Part shown: piece after piece, positions 10,766 through 20,548 of the stretch
Numbering within the stretch: position 1 is the first letter of the stretch
Layout: each line of letters starts with the position of its first letter
NCBI GenBank assembly: GCA_950295325.1
Contig: OX485808.1
Coordinates: 22,524,527 to 22,588,526 of the forward strand
Source of the DNA: Polytrichum commune
Taxonomy: Eukaryota; Streptophyta; Polytrichopsida; Polytrichales; Polytrichaceae
Direction: 5' to 3'
DNA: 64,000 bases
The notes under the pieces: generated by a model
Databases searched by the model: none
The model's input: only the letters and a program-made list of their open reading frames with translations
Told to the model about the DNA's origin: nothing
Position numbers and translations under genes: made by a program

Positions 10766-10993
10766 GCATTGATGGCATAAACCCCATTAAGATCGTCCCC
10801 AGGGCGAATGTGGACCACCTCACCAAACTGGTGCCCCTTCAATGAGTGAGAGCGATCGAATGGCACGCTCCACTTGTTCCGTAGTGTACTTAAATGGTGT
10901 CTTTAAGGGTTTGGGTACTTGGCCTCCAGCTCCCCTCTCGCCTACGCCCCTGTTTGGAGGGACGGCTGCGATAAGGCGCTGCTGCTGACATGC

Positions 10994-11000
10994 TATAAAT
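10994..11000 (+). promoter_or_regulatory. Possible TATA box for PAL
   Basis: TATAAAT within a CTATAAAT context, the only good TATA-like word on this strand between 10800 and the PAL start. It lies 1.7 kb from the start codon, so use of it would need a long leader or a leader intron. Position and role are inference. Confidence 0.25.
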
Positions 11001-11092
11001 TCCATGAGATGGAAGGGCAACAAACTGGTGTCAGCTATAATGTCTCCCCCATCGCCCCCACAACTACCCCAGCAAATGCTGCTGCTAGCTTA

Positions 11093-11556
11093 GGGCCACT
11101 TCACACACGAGACTGAGAGAGCGTGACCAGTGCACTTCAAGCATTCGCCTTGGTGGAAAAGGCTGAGACGGTCCAAGTTCGCTTCACACTGCGCTTGAGG
11201 GACCAACGGAGTTAGCGGATGTAAAGTCTACATGGATTCCTACACGGCATCAGATGGGTCATGTTTCATGGTCACTTGCACTATTTTCAAAAACCATCTC
11301 TTGGAGGTAGCCCTAACACAAAACTAGGAGACCATGGCACTCCGAAACTCTTACAACCGTTGATTTATTATGTTTTATTGTGTCTGAGGATTCTGCATGA
11401 ATAAAAATGATTGAAATAGCGTTTGGCTGAAGGCCCGGTCACATATGACTTCACACACGACATGATTTTGGAAGTGCCTTGGACGGCCTTTGGACACTTC
11501 TTTTGGGCTCTCACAATTTCATGGTCACGGCTCTTGGCTCGTGTGTGAAGTGGCCC
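11093..11556. mobile_element. PIF/Harbinger-like MITE in the PAL upstream region
   Basis: A 464-bp element with perfect 19-bp terminal repeats, GGGCCACTTCACACACGAG, flanked by TTA at 11090-11092 and 11557-11559. A 3-bp TTA/TAA target duplication with GGG-type ends is the PIF/Harbinger signature. It is non-coding. A second family member starts at 63560 with TAA flanking and runs off the window. Confidence 0.8.
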
Positions 11557-11713
11557 TTACCTGCACAACTGCACGCTCTCGGCTCCCCGGCCAGCCTCCA
11601 GCTCCCCCGCCTCTCATCACTCCGGCCTGGAGCAGGAGGACATACTTCACATAACTTAGTAGCTGTGATATTGCCCGTAACTTACCCCTGATGTGAACGC
11701 TCGGGGAGCCAGC

Positions 11714-11734
11714 ACCAACCACAGGTTGTGGTTG
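11714..11734 (+). promoter_or_regulatory. AC element (ACCAACC) in a short palindrome
   Basis: ACCAACC at 11714-11720 matches the AC-II box bound by MYB factors in phenylpropanoid promoters. It overlaps an inverted repeat, CAACCACA (11716-11723) and TGTGGTTG (11727-11734), which places a similar site on the opposite strand. It lies about 1 kb before the PAL start codon. Binding is inferred from the motif only. Confidence 0.45.
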
Positions 11735-11784
11735 ATGAAAGGAAAAGGAGCTGCTGGGTGGCATTGCATCCACAGTCGTCTCGA

Positions 11785-12683
11785 TTCCACCTTCCTACTG
11801 CTCCTGCATTACCCTTTCTCTGCAGCATTGGTGAGCATCAGGCAGCATTCTGTCCCCATTCTGTGAATAAATTAGTTCTTGCAGTAAAGTTTAGTGTTGC
11901 TACAGGTTGGTGGACAGGCAGGTGTTTCATTTGAGGTTTGTGTGGTTTGTGAGGGGAGAGGGAGAAGGAGTTCATGTGGAGATGGAACCTGTGATGTGAT
12001 TTGATCTGCTGTGTGACATTTGGGCTGCAGGGAGCAATTTGGCTGGGAAGGGGCATCATATTGCTACTGCTCTATTATCTTCCCCTGCAGCATTGGTGAG
12101 CATCAGGCAGCATTCTTGAACAATTTACCTCTTTGCTGCAAAGATCAGTGTTGCTGAAGGTTGATGAGTATGTGATTCTTTTTTCGGTTTGTGTCATTTG
12201 GGAGGAGAAGAGAGGAGAGGATAGGATAGGAGAGGGAGGCAGGGCTTGTGGACTTAGAGCCTGTGATGTGAAGTGATGTGCTGTTTGTAGCTAGCAATTT
12301 GGGTCGGGAGAGAGGTAGGAACTTGGAAGGAAGGGAGAGCATTACCATAGGGCTCTCTGTTGTTCATCGGCATCATCTTGCTACTGCTGCATTACCTTAC
12401 CCAGCAGCACTGGTGAGCATCAGGCAGCATTCTTCAGCAATTTAGCTCTTGCTGCAAAGATTAGTGTTGCATAAGGGTGGTGGGTAGGTGTTTTCTCGGT
12501 CTGTGATTTGGGAGGAGAGGAGAGGGTGGCGGGACTTGTGGACATGGAGTTTGTGACGTGATGTGCTGTGCGGCATTTGGTGTGTAGGGCACAATTTGGC
12601 TGGGAAGAAAGGTGGGAAGGAAGAGGAAGAGGGGGAGCATTACCCGAGGGTTCTGTTCTTCATCGGCATCATCACCTTGCTGA
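11785..12683 (+). repeat. Threefold tandem repeat directly upstream of PAL
   Basis: Three diverged units (about 11785-12053, 12054-12372, 12373-12666) each contain GGTGAGCATCAGGCAGCATT (from 11830, 12095 and 12412), then a GTGTTGC word, a GGTTTGTG-like or GGTCTGTG stretch, purine-rich GGAGAGG blocks, a GTGATGTG word and a GCAATTTGG-like end. A fourth unit begins at 12667 (CATCATCACCTTGCT) and is cut short where the PAL coding sequence starts at 12693. The PAL leader and proximal promoter are therefore built from repeated DNA. Confidence 0.75.
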
Positions 12684-12692
12684 GTGGGCAAG

Positions 12693-15680
12693 ATGTTGAT
12701 GCACAAGAGAGCCAAAGTGAACGCGGATGGGGAATACGCTGTAGTCGTGAACGGGAATGGCCATGCAGCCATTGTAAAGGAAAAGTCCAGCAATAGCGTC
12801 CACCATCACCACCACCATGAAGCACCTTTGCATTTGCAGTTGTGCAAGGGGAAGAAAGGACACGATCCTCTGAATTGGGGGAAAGTAGCAGCTGGGTTGT
12901 CAGGCAGCCATCTGGAGGAAGTGAAGAAGATGGTGGAGACGTTCTATAAGTGCCGTGAGGTCGTGCTCGAGGGCGCCAGCTTGACTGTGGCATGTGTGGC
13001 CGCCATCGCCAGAAAGCCAGAGGTGAAGGTGGTGCTCAATGCGGATGTCGCCAAGGGTAGAGTGGATGAGAGCTCTAACTGGGTTTTGGCAAATGCCATG
13101 AAGGGCACCGATACATATGGGGTCACCACAGGTAATTTCCACCCGAATGAAAGTCATGCACGCATGTATGGATTGGGTAGGTGCTACAGAATGTCTTAAT
13201 CCATCCCCTTGGCATCGGTGACGCGATTTTAGACCCACGGTTCATTGTGATCACCAAACTGCGAGGATGAGGAGTACAATGCCAGCCTCGAAATGGCCTT
13301 CTTGAACAATGCCCCTATGTCAAACCTGTGAGAGAAAACGTGTTGGGCGACAGTGCAATAGGAAAGTGGAAGACACATTGTTCAACTCTTTCTTTCTTAT
13401 AAGCGAATTGTCTACCGCAATTAACAGCTAACTGTCTGTCAATGTTATAAGTAAAGGAGACACTGCGTATCCGTTTTCATAAATGACAACATGCTTATTA
13501 GACTATCGACGAGAGACATGATCCAGAGATGTATACAATGATGATAAGGATAGCGAACTGCAATATTCTTCGCTTCGGGGCACTTTATCGGTATGAGAAG
13601 TTGTTGGTCATTTCTCCATTGCAGGATTCGGGGCCACGTCGCACCGGAGAACGAACCAGGGGGTTGAGCTCCAGCGTGAGCTGATCCGCTTCCTGAATGC
13701 TGGGGTGGTGGGCAAGGGCGACGGCAACACTCTGCCCTCCGCCACCACCAGGGCGGCCATGCTCGTGCGCACCAACACTTTGATGCAGGGCTACTCCGGC
13801 ATTCGCTGGGAAATCCTGGGCGCCATGGCCAAACTGCTCAACGCCAACGTCACACCCAAGCTTCCTCTGAGGGGCACCATCACCGCCTCCGGCGACCTGG
13901 TTCCTCTTTCGTACATCGCGGGATGCTTGACCGGGAGGCCCAACTCCAGGGCCTGCACAGCGGAGGGCAAGGAAGTGACGGCCTTGGAGGCTCTTCGCAT
14001 GGCGGGAGTTGGCGAGCCATTCCAGCTGGAGCCCAAGGAAGGATTGGCGTTGGTGAATGGCACGGCGGTGGGGTCAGGGCTGGCCTCCACCGTGTGCTTC
14101 GATGCCAACGTGCTGGTGGTGATGGCGGAGGTGTTGAGTGCGCTGTTCTGCGAGGTGATGCAAGGCAAGCCCGAGTTCGCGGACCCCTTGACCCACAAGC
14201 TGAAGCATCACCCGGGCCAGATGGAGGCGGCGGCCATGATGGAGTGGGTTCTGGACGGGAGCTCGTACGTGAAAGCGGCCGCCAAGCTGCACGAGACCGA
14301 CCCCTTGAGGAAACCCAAACAGGACCGTTACGCTCTCCGCACTTCGCCGCAATGGCTGGGCCCCCACATCGAAACCATCAGGGCGGGCACGCACGCCATC
14401 GAGAGGGAAATCAACTCCGTGAACGACAACCCCCTGATCGACGTCGCCCGAGACATGGCATTGCACGGAGGGAATTTCCAAGGGACGCCCATCGGAGTGT
14501 CCATGGACAACATGAGGCTGTCCCTGGCGGGCATCGGGAAACTGATGTTCGCTCAGTTCTCGGAGCTGGTGAACGATTTCTACAACAACGGATTGCCTTC
14601 GAATCTGAGCGGCGGACCCAACCCAAGCTTGGACTACGGCCTGAAGGGAGCCGAGATTGCCATGGCGTCCTACACCTCGGAGCTGCAGTACTTGGGCAAC
14701 CCTGTCACCACCCACGTGCAGAGTGCCGAGCAACACAACCAGGATGTGAACTCCCTGGGATTGATTTCTGCGAGGAAAACGGCAGAATCAATCGAGATTC
14801 TGAAGTTGATGTCGGCAACATACTTGGTAGCCCTGTGCCAAGCTGTTGATTTAAGGCATATTGAGGAGATAATGCAAGCGACTGTGAAGAACGTGGTGGC
14901 ACAAGCTGCCAGAAAGACATTGGTGTCTGGAGTGAATGGTGTGCTGGAGGCCTCAAGGTTTTGTGAGCAGGATCTCTTACAGGTTAGTTGGAGCACTGAC
15001 TTGCTTTTTCTCAAGTGACATTATCTCTCAGCTGGATACCTATGGGTTGGTTAAAGAAAACTCTGTTCTATAGATGCATTTCCAGATGAATCCTATGCTC
15101 AAAATTTCTTGAAACCCCTTTTTTGCAAGTGAGGATATATCTCTGATCTCCAAACACTTACTCCAGAAAAATCGGACTAGTAATTCTGTAGAAAATGCTT
15201 ATCCATGCCGCATGATTTCAGGTTGTGGATCATCAGCCAGTATTTACATATATCGACGACCCTTCGAGTGTGACCTACCCATTGATGCAGAAGCTTCGTC
15301 AGGTCCTTGTGGAGCATGCTCTGAACCAAAGAGATAAGGAAGAGAATCTTTCAATCTTTAATAAAATTCCTGCATTTGAAGAAGAGGTAAGAGCTCAACT
15401 TCAACTCGATGTTGCCTCCGCACGACATAATTACAACCATGGGGTGTATCCTGTTCCCAACAGAGTGGTGGACTGCAGATCATACCCTCTTTACAAATTT
15501 GTAAGGTCTGAGCTGGATACTTGTTTACTGACTGGTCAGAAGTCACAATGCCCAGGCTCCGACATTGAGAAGGTGTATGATGCAATTTCAGAAGGGAAGC
15601 ATGTGGCACCTCTAATGAGAGTCCTGGATGGTTGGACATGCGCACCTGGGCCATTCTCATGTGCAGATTCATTTCCTTAA
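12693..15680 (+). CDS. PAL: Phenylalanine ammonia-lyase, three exons, 751 aa
   Basis: Exons are 12693-13131, 13625-14982 and 15222-15680; introns are GT-AG and the total is 2256 nt. The enzyme removes ammonia from L-phenylalanine to give trans-cinnamate, the first step of phenylpropanoid synthesis, as a cytosolic tetramer. The ASG triad that forms the MIO cofactor is at residues 234-236 in GTITASGDL. Catalytic Tyr142 lies in TYGVTTG. Phe169-Leu170 in ELIRFLNAG is the phenylalanine-type selector, where tyrosine-using enzymes have His. The conserved [15 protein letters not shown] and C-terminal YPLYKFVR are present. An in-frame stop at 12681 precedes the first ATG; a second ATG at 12699 is possible. 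Intron 1, inside the TTGFGAT region, is at the usual plant position. Intron 2 is less usual. Residues 37-42 are six histidines. Length is slightly above the usual 700-730 because of the N-terminus. Confidence 0.95.
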
Positions 15681-17556
15681 ATTTGAGATTCCACTCAATA
15701 TGTTCAGAAACTAGGAAGAATTTTTTTCACACTTCATAGTCCTGCAGATGCTGGTGAATTTTAAGTTCCGGATATCTTGTTCAAAATGAAACAAGGCACG
15801 ATGCTCCAGGGAGAAACTCCTGTAGGTATGTGAATGTACATCATCATCCAGTAGAGGTAGCTTTGGAGGGGTTAAGAAGTGCAATAGACATAGTGGTGTT
15901 CTATCAGAGATCATAGTGATCTCCACAAATTGAAACCGAAGTAGACCAACAGGGAGGTAAACAAGAGGGAATATTTCATGCAGAAGATGAATCTGTGCCT
16001 GTTGCAAAATAAAGTCAGAGTTTTGAAATCACATCTACTTAAGAATTTCTTTTGGTACATCCTTGGAGCCAGATGGTTAGGGAGACAAACTGATTTATAT
16101 ATCATATGAAGTGGAGAGATAGACTTGTATTTAGCAAGTTTCACTTCTGAAGATGTACTATGTTCAAGATCTGCAATGTTGTATGATTGTTCAGATTGTT
16201 CAGATTGTTCAGATGTTCAAGATGCAATCTGCTCATTATTTTACTCATGTGCAACCTTCAATTGGATTTTGAGGTGAGCTTTTGTGCTGCTCAATGTCGC
16301 CAATTCTACCTGGCCTATCACATTGCTACATTCTGCTGCTGGATACTGGGGAAGGAACTAGGAGGTGATGTGCTTGTAGCAAATAAATTTACCATTTACA
16401 ACTCACACCTACCTGAGAATGTCTTCAGGTTTTTCTGTGGAGCCTGAAATGTGTAGGGAGACAGGCTGATATACCATTTGAACTGGAAGGACAGACTCAT
16501 ATTTGTAACCTGAAGTTTCATTACTGAAGATTACTAATATAGATTCTTGAATGTGATTGATCGTCTTCTTCACTTGTAGGTTAATTGCAATTTGCAAGCA
16601 ACACAAAACACTGAACAATGACATGTGACTTGACAATTAACAATTCCACTCCAAAAGCAATGCACTTTTCCAACAACCTTCCTCTGTTTTTCCCCATCCA
16701 AGCATAAACTATTTCATGTATGACTTTCACCATGAGCAGTTAGAGGCCAATAGGCTCACATTCATGCTAGTGCATGAACACAAGCGTTTCTTTTTTCTTT
16801 TTCTTACCTCCGTTGTGCCCATGAACAACTTGAGGACGTGTATGTAAACTTCTCCACTTGTAGCTTGAGTATAGACTACAAGCAACACAAAACACTAAAC
16901 AATGACATGTGACTAGAAAGTTAACAACTCCACTACATATCATATTAAATAAACAGCAACAATAACTCTTTTCTGATCAAAAGTAGAGCACTTTCAACAA
17001 CTCTCTTGTGTTTGTTTATCCATACAAAGACTAATACTCAAAACCTCTAGATTCCACCCATGAGCACATTGGTTATTGTCTTATAAACAACTTGCATCAT
17101 TGTCTCATCCAATCTTCAATTCTGAATCACTCACAATGTCATCTCAAACTTCAAAAAGTGGAGTTACGAGTTACAAAAAGTTATTAGGAACTAAAGATTC
17201 TCTTTCTCTTCAAACGATCACATGAACCCTCCCAATTATGTTAACAGTTGAACTTAGAGTGATTGGTATATTTTGAACACATAAAACAATCTCATTAGAA
17301 TATATGTCCAAAGGTTTGTGGTCCATCCTTGACAACACACCTTGCCATATACCACTCACATATAGGTGTTTGATCAAGAATATTGGCCACATAAGGCTCG
17401 CATCATGTACATTGGGGTTCTTTATGGTGTGCCATTGGACAAAATTTTTTGAGCACAAACATGATTTGGGCATAGATTGTAATGTCTCTTTTTTCTTTGT
17501 TGCCAAGCTTAGTGGAGGAGGAGACACTTTACACCGTTTGAAGTAAGTAGGTATCT
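15681..17556. repeat. PAL downstream region with two local duplications
   Basis: No further gene. Two diverged duplications are visible. About 16020-16160 resembles 16400-16535, sharing AGGGAGACARRCTGAT and TTTCAYTWCTGAAGAT. About 16568-16750 resembles 16852-17075, sharing CAAGCAACACAAAACACT and AACAATGACATGTGACT. A three-copy run of TTGTTCAGAT lies at 16187-16214. The first few hundred bases presumably hold the PAL 3' untranslated region, but I see no decisive polyadenylation signal. Part of 17125-17330 is the dispersed repeat also seen near 1215 and 27880. Confidence 0.6.
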
Positions 17557-17956
17557 ATCTTCGATGTTGTACTTTTGGTCTTTCAACTCATCTTTATTGT
17601 TAGTTTTCTATCTCGGATATTGCAATTTTGGTCTTTGATAGATAAATAGGTCAGTTATTCAGTTGTCTGTTGGGATGCTTTAAGTTACTGGATTTTGGTT
17701 ATTAGTATTGCTCATCTTTGATTTTCCTACAAATGTACATCTTCGATTGAGGATAGTTGCAAAATACATTTGGATGAAAATTTAAATTTTCATCCAAATA
17801 TGCAAACGAAAAAGCCCACACTAATTTCACATTGGAAAATATATTGAGCGCTCCAAATTATAATAAAAAATAGTGTAGATAATTGGGATATAGTGTGTGT
17901 CCGCACTCATTAAACAAAAATGTAGCGGTCGGTTCTCCATGTTCATTGCTCTTGTA
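17557..17956. other. Intergenic with a 30-bp AT palindrome
   Basis: Non-coding. A perfect palindrome, TTTGGATGAAAATTT joined to its complement, lies near 17770-17799. Words at 17928-17950 (GGTCGGTTCTCCATGTTCA) resemble the end of the hAT-type MITE family seen at 332 and 59579, perhaps a remnant. Confidence 0.4.
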
Positions 17957-18193
17957 CTCCACATTATTTTGTCTAATTAGTGTGGGTTATCATTTAAAGT
18001 TACGCATTCCTATAACATTTTACTGGGAGTATCATTTTTTACCCATATTACATAAGTAGTTGGTGTGCACACCGAAGAGTAAGATGTAACTTGGTTTGTA
18101 GAAAACAATAACGTTGGTTCAAAGTTAAAGGGAACCATTGAGAGCTAGCAACACGTAACTCTCAATGGTAACCCACACTAATTTTAAGTGTAG
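17957..18193. mobile_element. Stowaway-like MITE, copy 2
   Basis: Shares AATTAGTGTGGGTTA, GTTACG and inverted TAACCCACACTAATT ends with the element at 8814-9036. It also keeps the interior GCACACCGAAGA and TAACTTGG/TAACTTAG words. TA precedes the left end (17955-17956); the right flank is not a clear TA. Confidence 0.65.
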
Positions 18194-18525
18194 TCCATGG
18201 AGGGAAAACGTCGGCAAGTAAAAGGTGGACCTCATGTGGGACTTAGATTTGCTATTAAAATTGGAAAGAAAATAGAAGTTTCCGAGAGCAGGCTAAATAA
18301 ATTCCAAGTCTTAACTCTTCCCACCATGCCACCTTATTTAAGTTTACACACAAGAATCCCAACCTTGGTGGCTTAGTTTGTCAAGCCTATAGCTGGAGGG
18401 CTCGTGCAAGTGTGTTCATTGTAAGCTGCAAGGGTGTCACGTTCCAATTTCCTTCCTGTATTCTTGTGCACCAATTATAAATTATTCTTCCATCTCCCTA
18501 ACACATGGGCTAGTGCCCTTGGAGG

Positions 18526-18791
18526 TCTCTATATACTAGATAGATAGAAACTCCGGTCCCTTTTTAGCAAGGGGCCGGCGTGAATAAAGTGTCTGTTCGT
18601 AATGTCAATGACCCGATGCCCACTGGACAAGGGGACATTGGGACAATACTACTCTCCCCTTTCGATGATGGGGCACTGTAGTGACACACTATACTAGTTC
18701 CTAGCTAGCCACTAGTGCCTTGAAGATACTGGACATGGTATCCCCCCAAAGGGCTTTGAGGTACCCATACAACAAGGTCTCTCTATATACT
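18526..18791 (-). mobile_element. SINE family 1, 5'-truncated copy
   Basis: The body (18538-18779, minus strand) matches 60829-61070 but lacks the first ~95 bp, including the tRNA-like part. It ends in a CTATCTATCT tail. An exact 12-bp duplication TCTCTATATACT flanks it at 18526-18537 and 18780-18791. Truncation at the 5' end with a long target duplication is the hallmark of LINE-machinery retroposition. Confidence 0.75.
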
Positions 18792-20237
18792 CAATATATA
18801 GGGATCACAAATCAACGTTCGGGAGATTTTTGAGCTCAACCAGCTAAAATCCGCCCCTTCACAACTTCTACCGGTTTTTCCAGGATTTGACCGGTTGCAA
18901 ACTTGTTGCCAGTAATTTGGACCGGTCAATATATATATATATATATATTCAAGTGCCCGCTAACTTCTTCATCATTGTAACGACAACCGGCCAAAAACTT
19001 GGGCATTGATAAGTAAGCCGGTTTTCAATGTAGCAAAATTATATCTACAAACAACATACACCATTCAACAACAACGTCCAAAGAACATATCAACATCCAA
19101 CAACAATGATCAACAATTTATCCATAGCAGGAGTTGAACCTAAAATAACCCATCAACCGGTTGATGACCATGGATTTACTCTTCTATCATACCTAGGTGT
19201 TAAAACCTCATATTAGATTTGAGGCCATAGCATGATAAAAGAGTAACCTAATATACCATACTATATACAAAAAATGAAATTCATCAACTGTTAGAGTCAA
19301 AATCAACATTATCATCTTCACCTTCAAGAGGAAAACACCTTGAAAGGTATCTCTTTGGATGTGAAAACAACCATCTAAACTTTGTAGAGTTCCTCCATAA
19401 AGCTATGGCTTCCATTAGTACGTTATCAAGACCATCACGAAGATCTTCGATAGATATGGAATACAATATGCACGGTTGCTTGGCTTTCGCGGCATGGTGC
19501 TCGCCAGCCTTTTTTTTAGGGGCTAATTTTAGCCAAAAGACTACAACTTAAAAAAGCTTGCGAAAAAACCCTTGTTAAAGAACCCTGTTTACATTGGCTT
19601 AGGAGCCAAAATGTCCACCTCATAAGGTGGGGGGGTGCCACTTAGCCCCATGATGCGTCCCGAGGCGGCCAAGGTGTCGCCCTCCACGTCCTCTCCCAGC
19701 GACAATTGACAGCTTGAGCGGCGCCCCATCGCGATGAAAATCCCTGCATCGTTAGGGGTTCATCGCCACCCCCAACGACCATTTCTCCTCCTCCGTGGAT
19801 GTCTGTCGCCCATTCCAACCCCTTCATCCTTGCTTCATCGCCCTCCACAACTACGCTGCTGGAGGAAGTCATCGCCTTGGATGTGTGTCCACGGCTCGCC
19901 TCCTGGAGTCCTGGATCCATTTGCCCACTCCTCCTCCTTTCTTGAGTGATTCAGTACCATGTGATTGTTGACGGCTAGTTAGTGGGGTAGTGGGGGAGTG
20001 GGGTTGATGGAGGAATGAAGGGGCTCAAGCAACAATCCTGCAACCTCGGCAAAATGCGAGGAATTGACGCCATGCTCACAATATCGCCATTGGGACCCTC
20101 ACCTTCCATCCTCCTGCTGGCTCTCATTGTTTCTTGTTGTTTGTGCAGTTGTTTCTTGTTGTTTGTGCAATTGTTTTGTTGTCTTGAATTTGGCTTTCTG
20201 CAATTGTGGAAGAATTCTAACTTACTGAGAATGGGGT
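18792..20237. other. Intergenic and putative upstream part of the hAT element
   Basis: Contains a TA microsatellite (18927-18949) and a GC-richer patch (about 19640-19910) with overlapping frames on both strands but no recognisable domain. A 60-codon minus-strand frame at 19466-19284 is unassigned. I could not find the hAT terminal repeats here. Confidence 0.4.
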
Positions 20238-20490
20238 GTGGCTGAGGGTGTGGGAGGAATCCATTGTTGTGTAGGTGGAGAGCATGCCTATGTTGTAAAG
20301 AAGGGTGGAGGAGGTCTGATTGTTTTGTGGAGGAGTCTGTCTGATTGTTTGTGGAGGGGTCTGATTGTTTGTTGGAGGAGGAGGTCTGATCTTCAGAGCC
20401 TTCTTGGGCATCTTCAGAGCCTTCTTGGGAGGAGGGGGTTCATGAGAGCCTTCTTGAGGTTTGATCTTCTTTCAGCCTTCTTCAGAGGTG
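20238..20490 (+). repeat. Short GTGGAGG repeats in front of the hAT gene
   Basis: Degenerate copies of a GTGGAGGGGTCTGATTGTTT word (20270-20400), the same word that builds the minisatellite in intron 2 of the adjacent transposase. They are followed by repeated TCTTCAGAGCCTTCTTGGG (20391 and 20411). Probably the transposase leader or its promoter. Confidence 0.5.
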
Positions 20491-20548
20491 TGGAGAGGTC
20501 TTGAGAGATCCGCCCTGTTTCACCACCCTTGAGCCTTTCCTTGCCGCA

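Noticed and set aside
14074-14736. 220-codon open frame on the minus strand over PAL exon 2, and a 308-codon + frame at 13923-14849
   Set aside because: Both are by-products of the GC-rich third positions of PAL, which removes stops in other frames. Neither has a domain, and PAL motifs occupy the same DNA.
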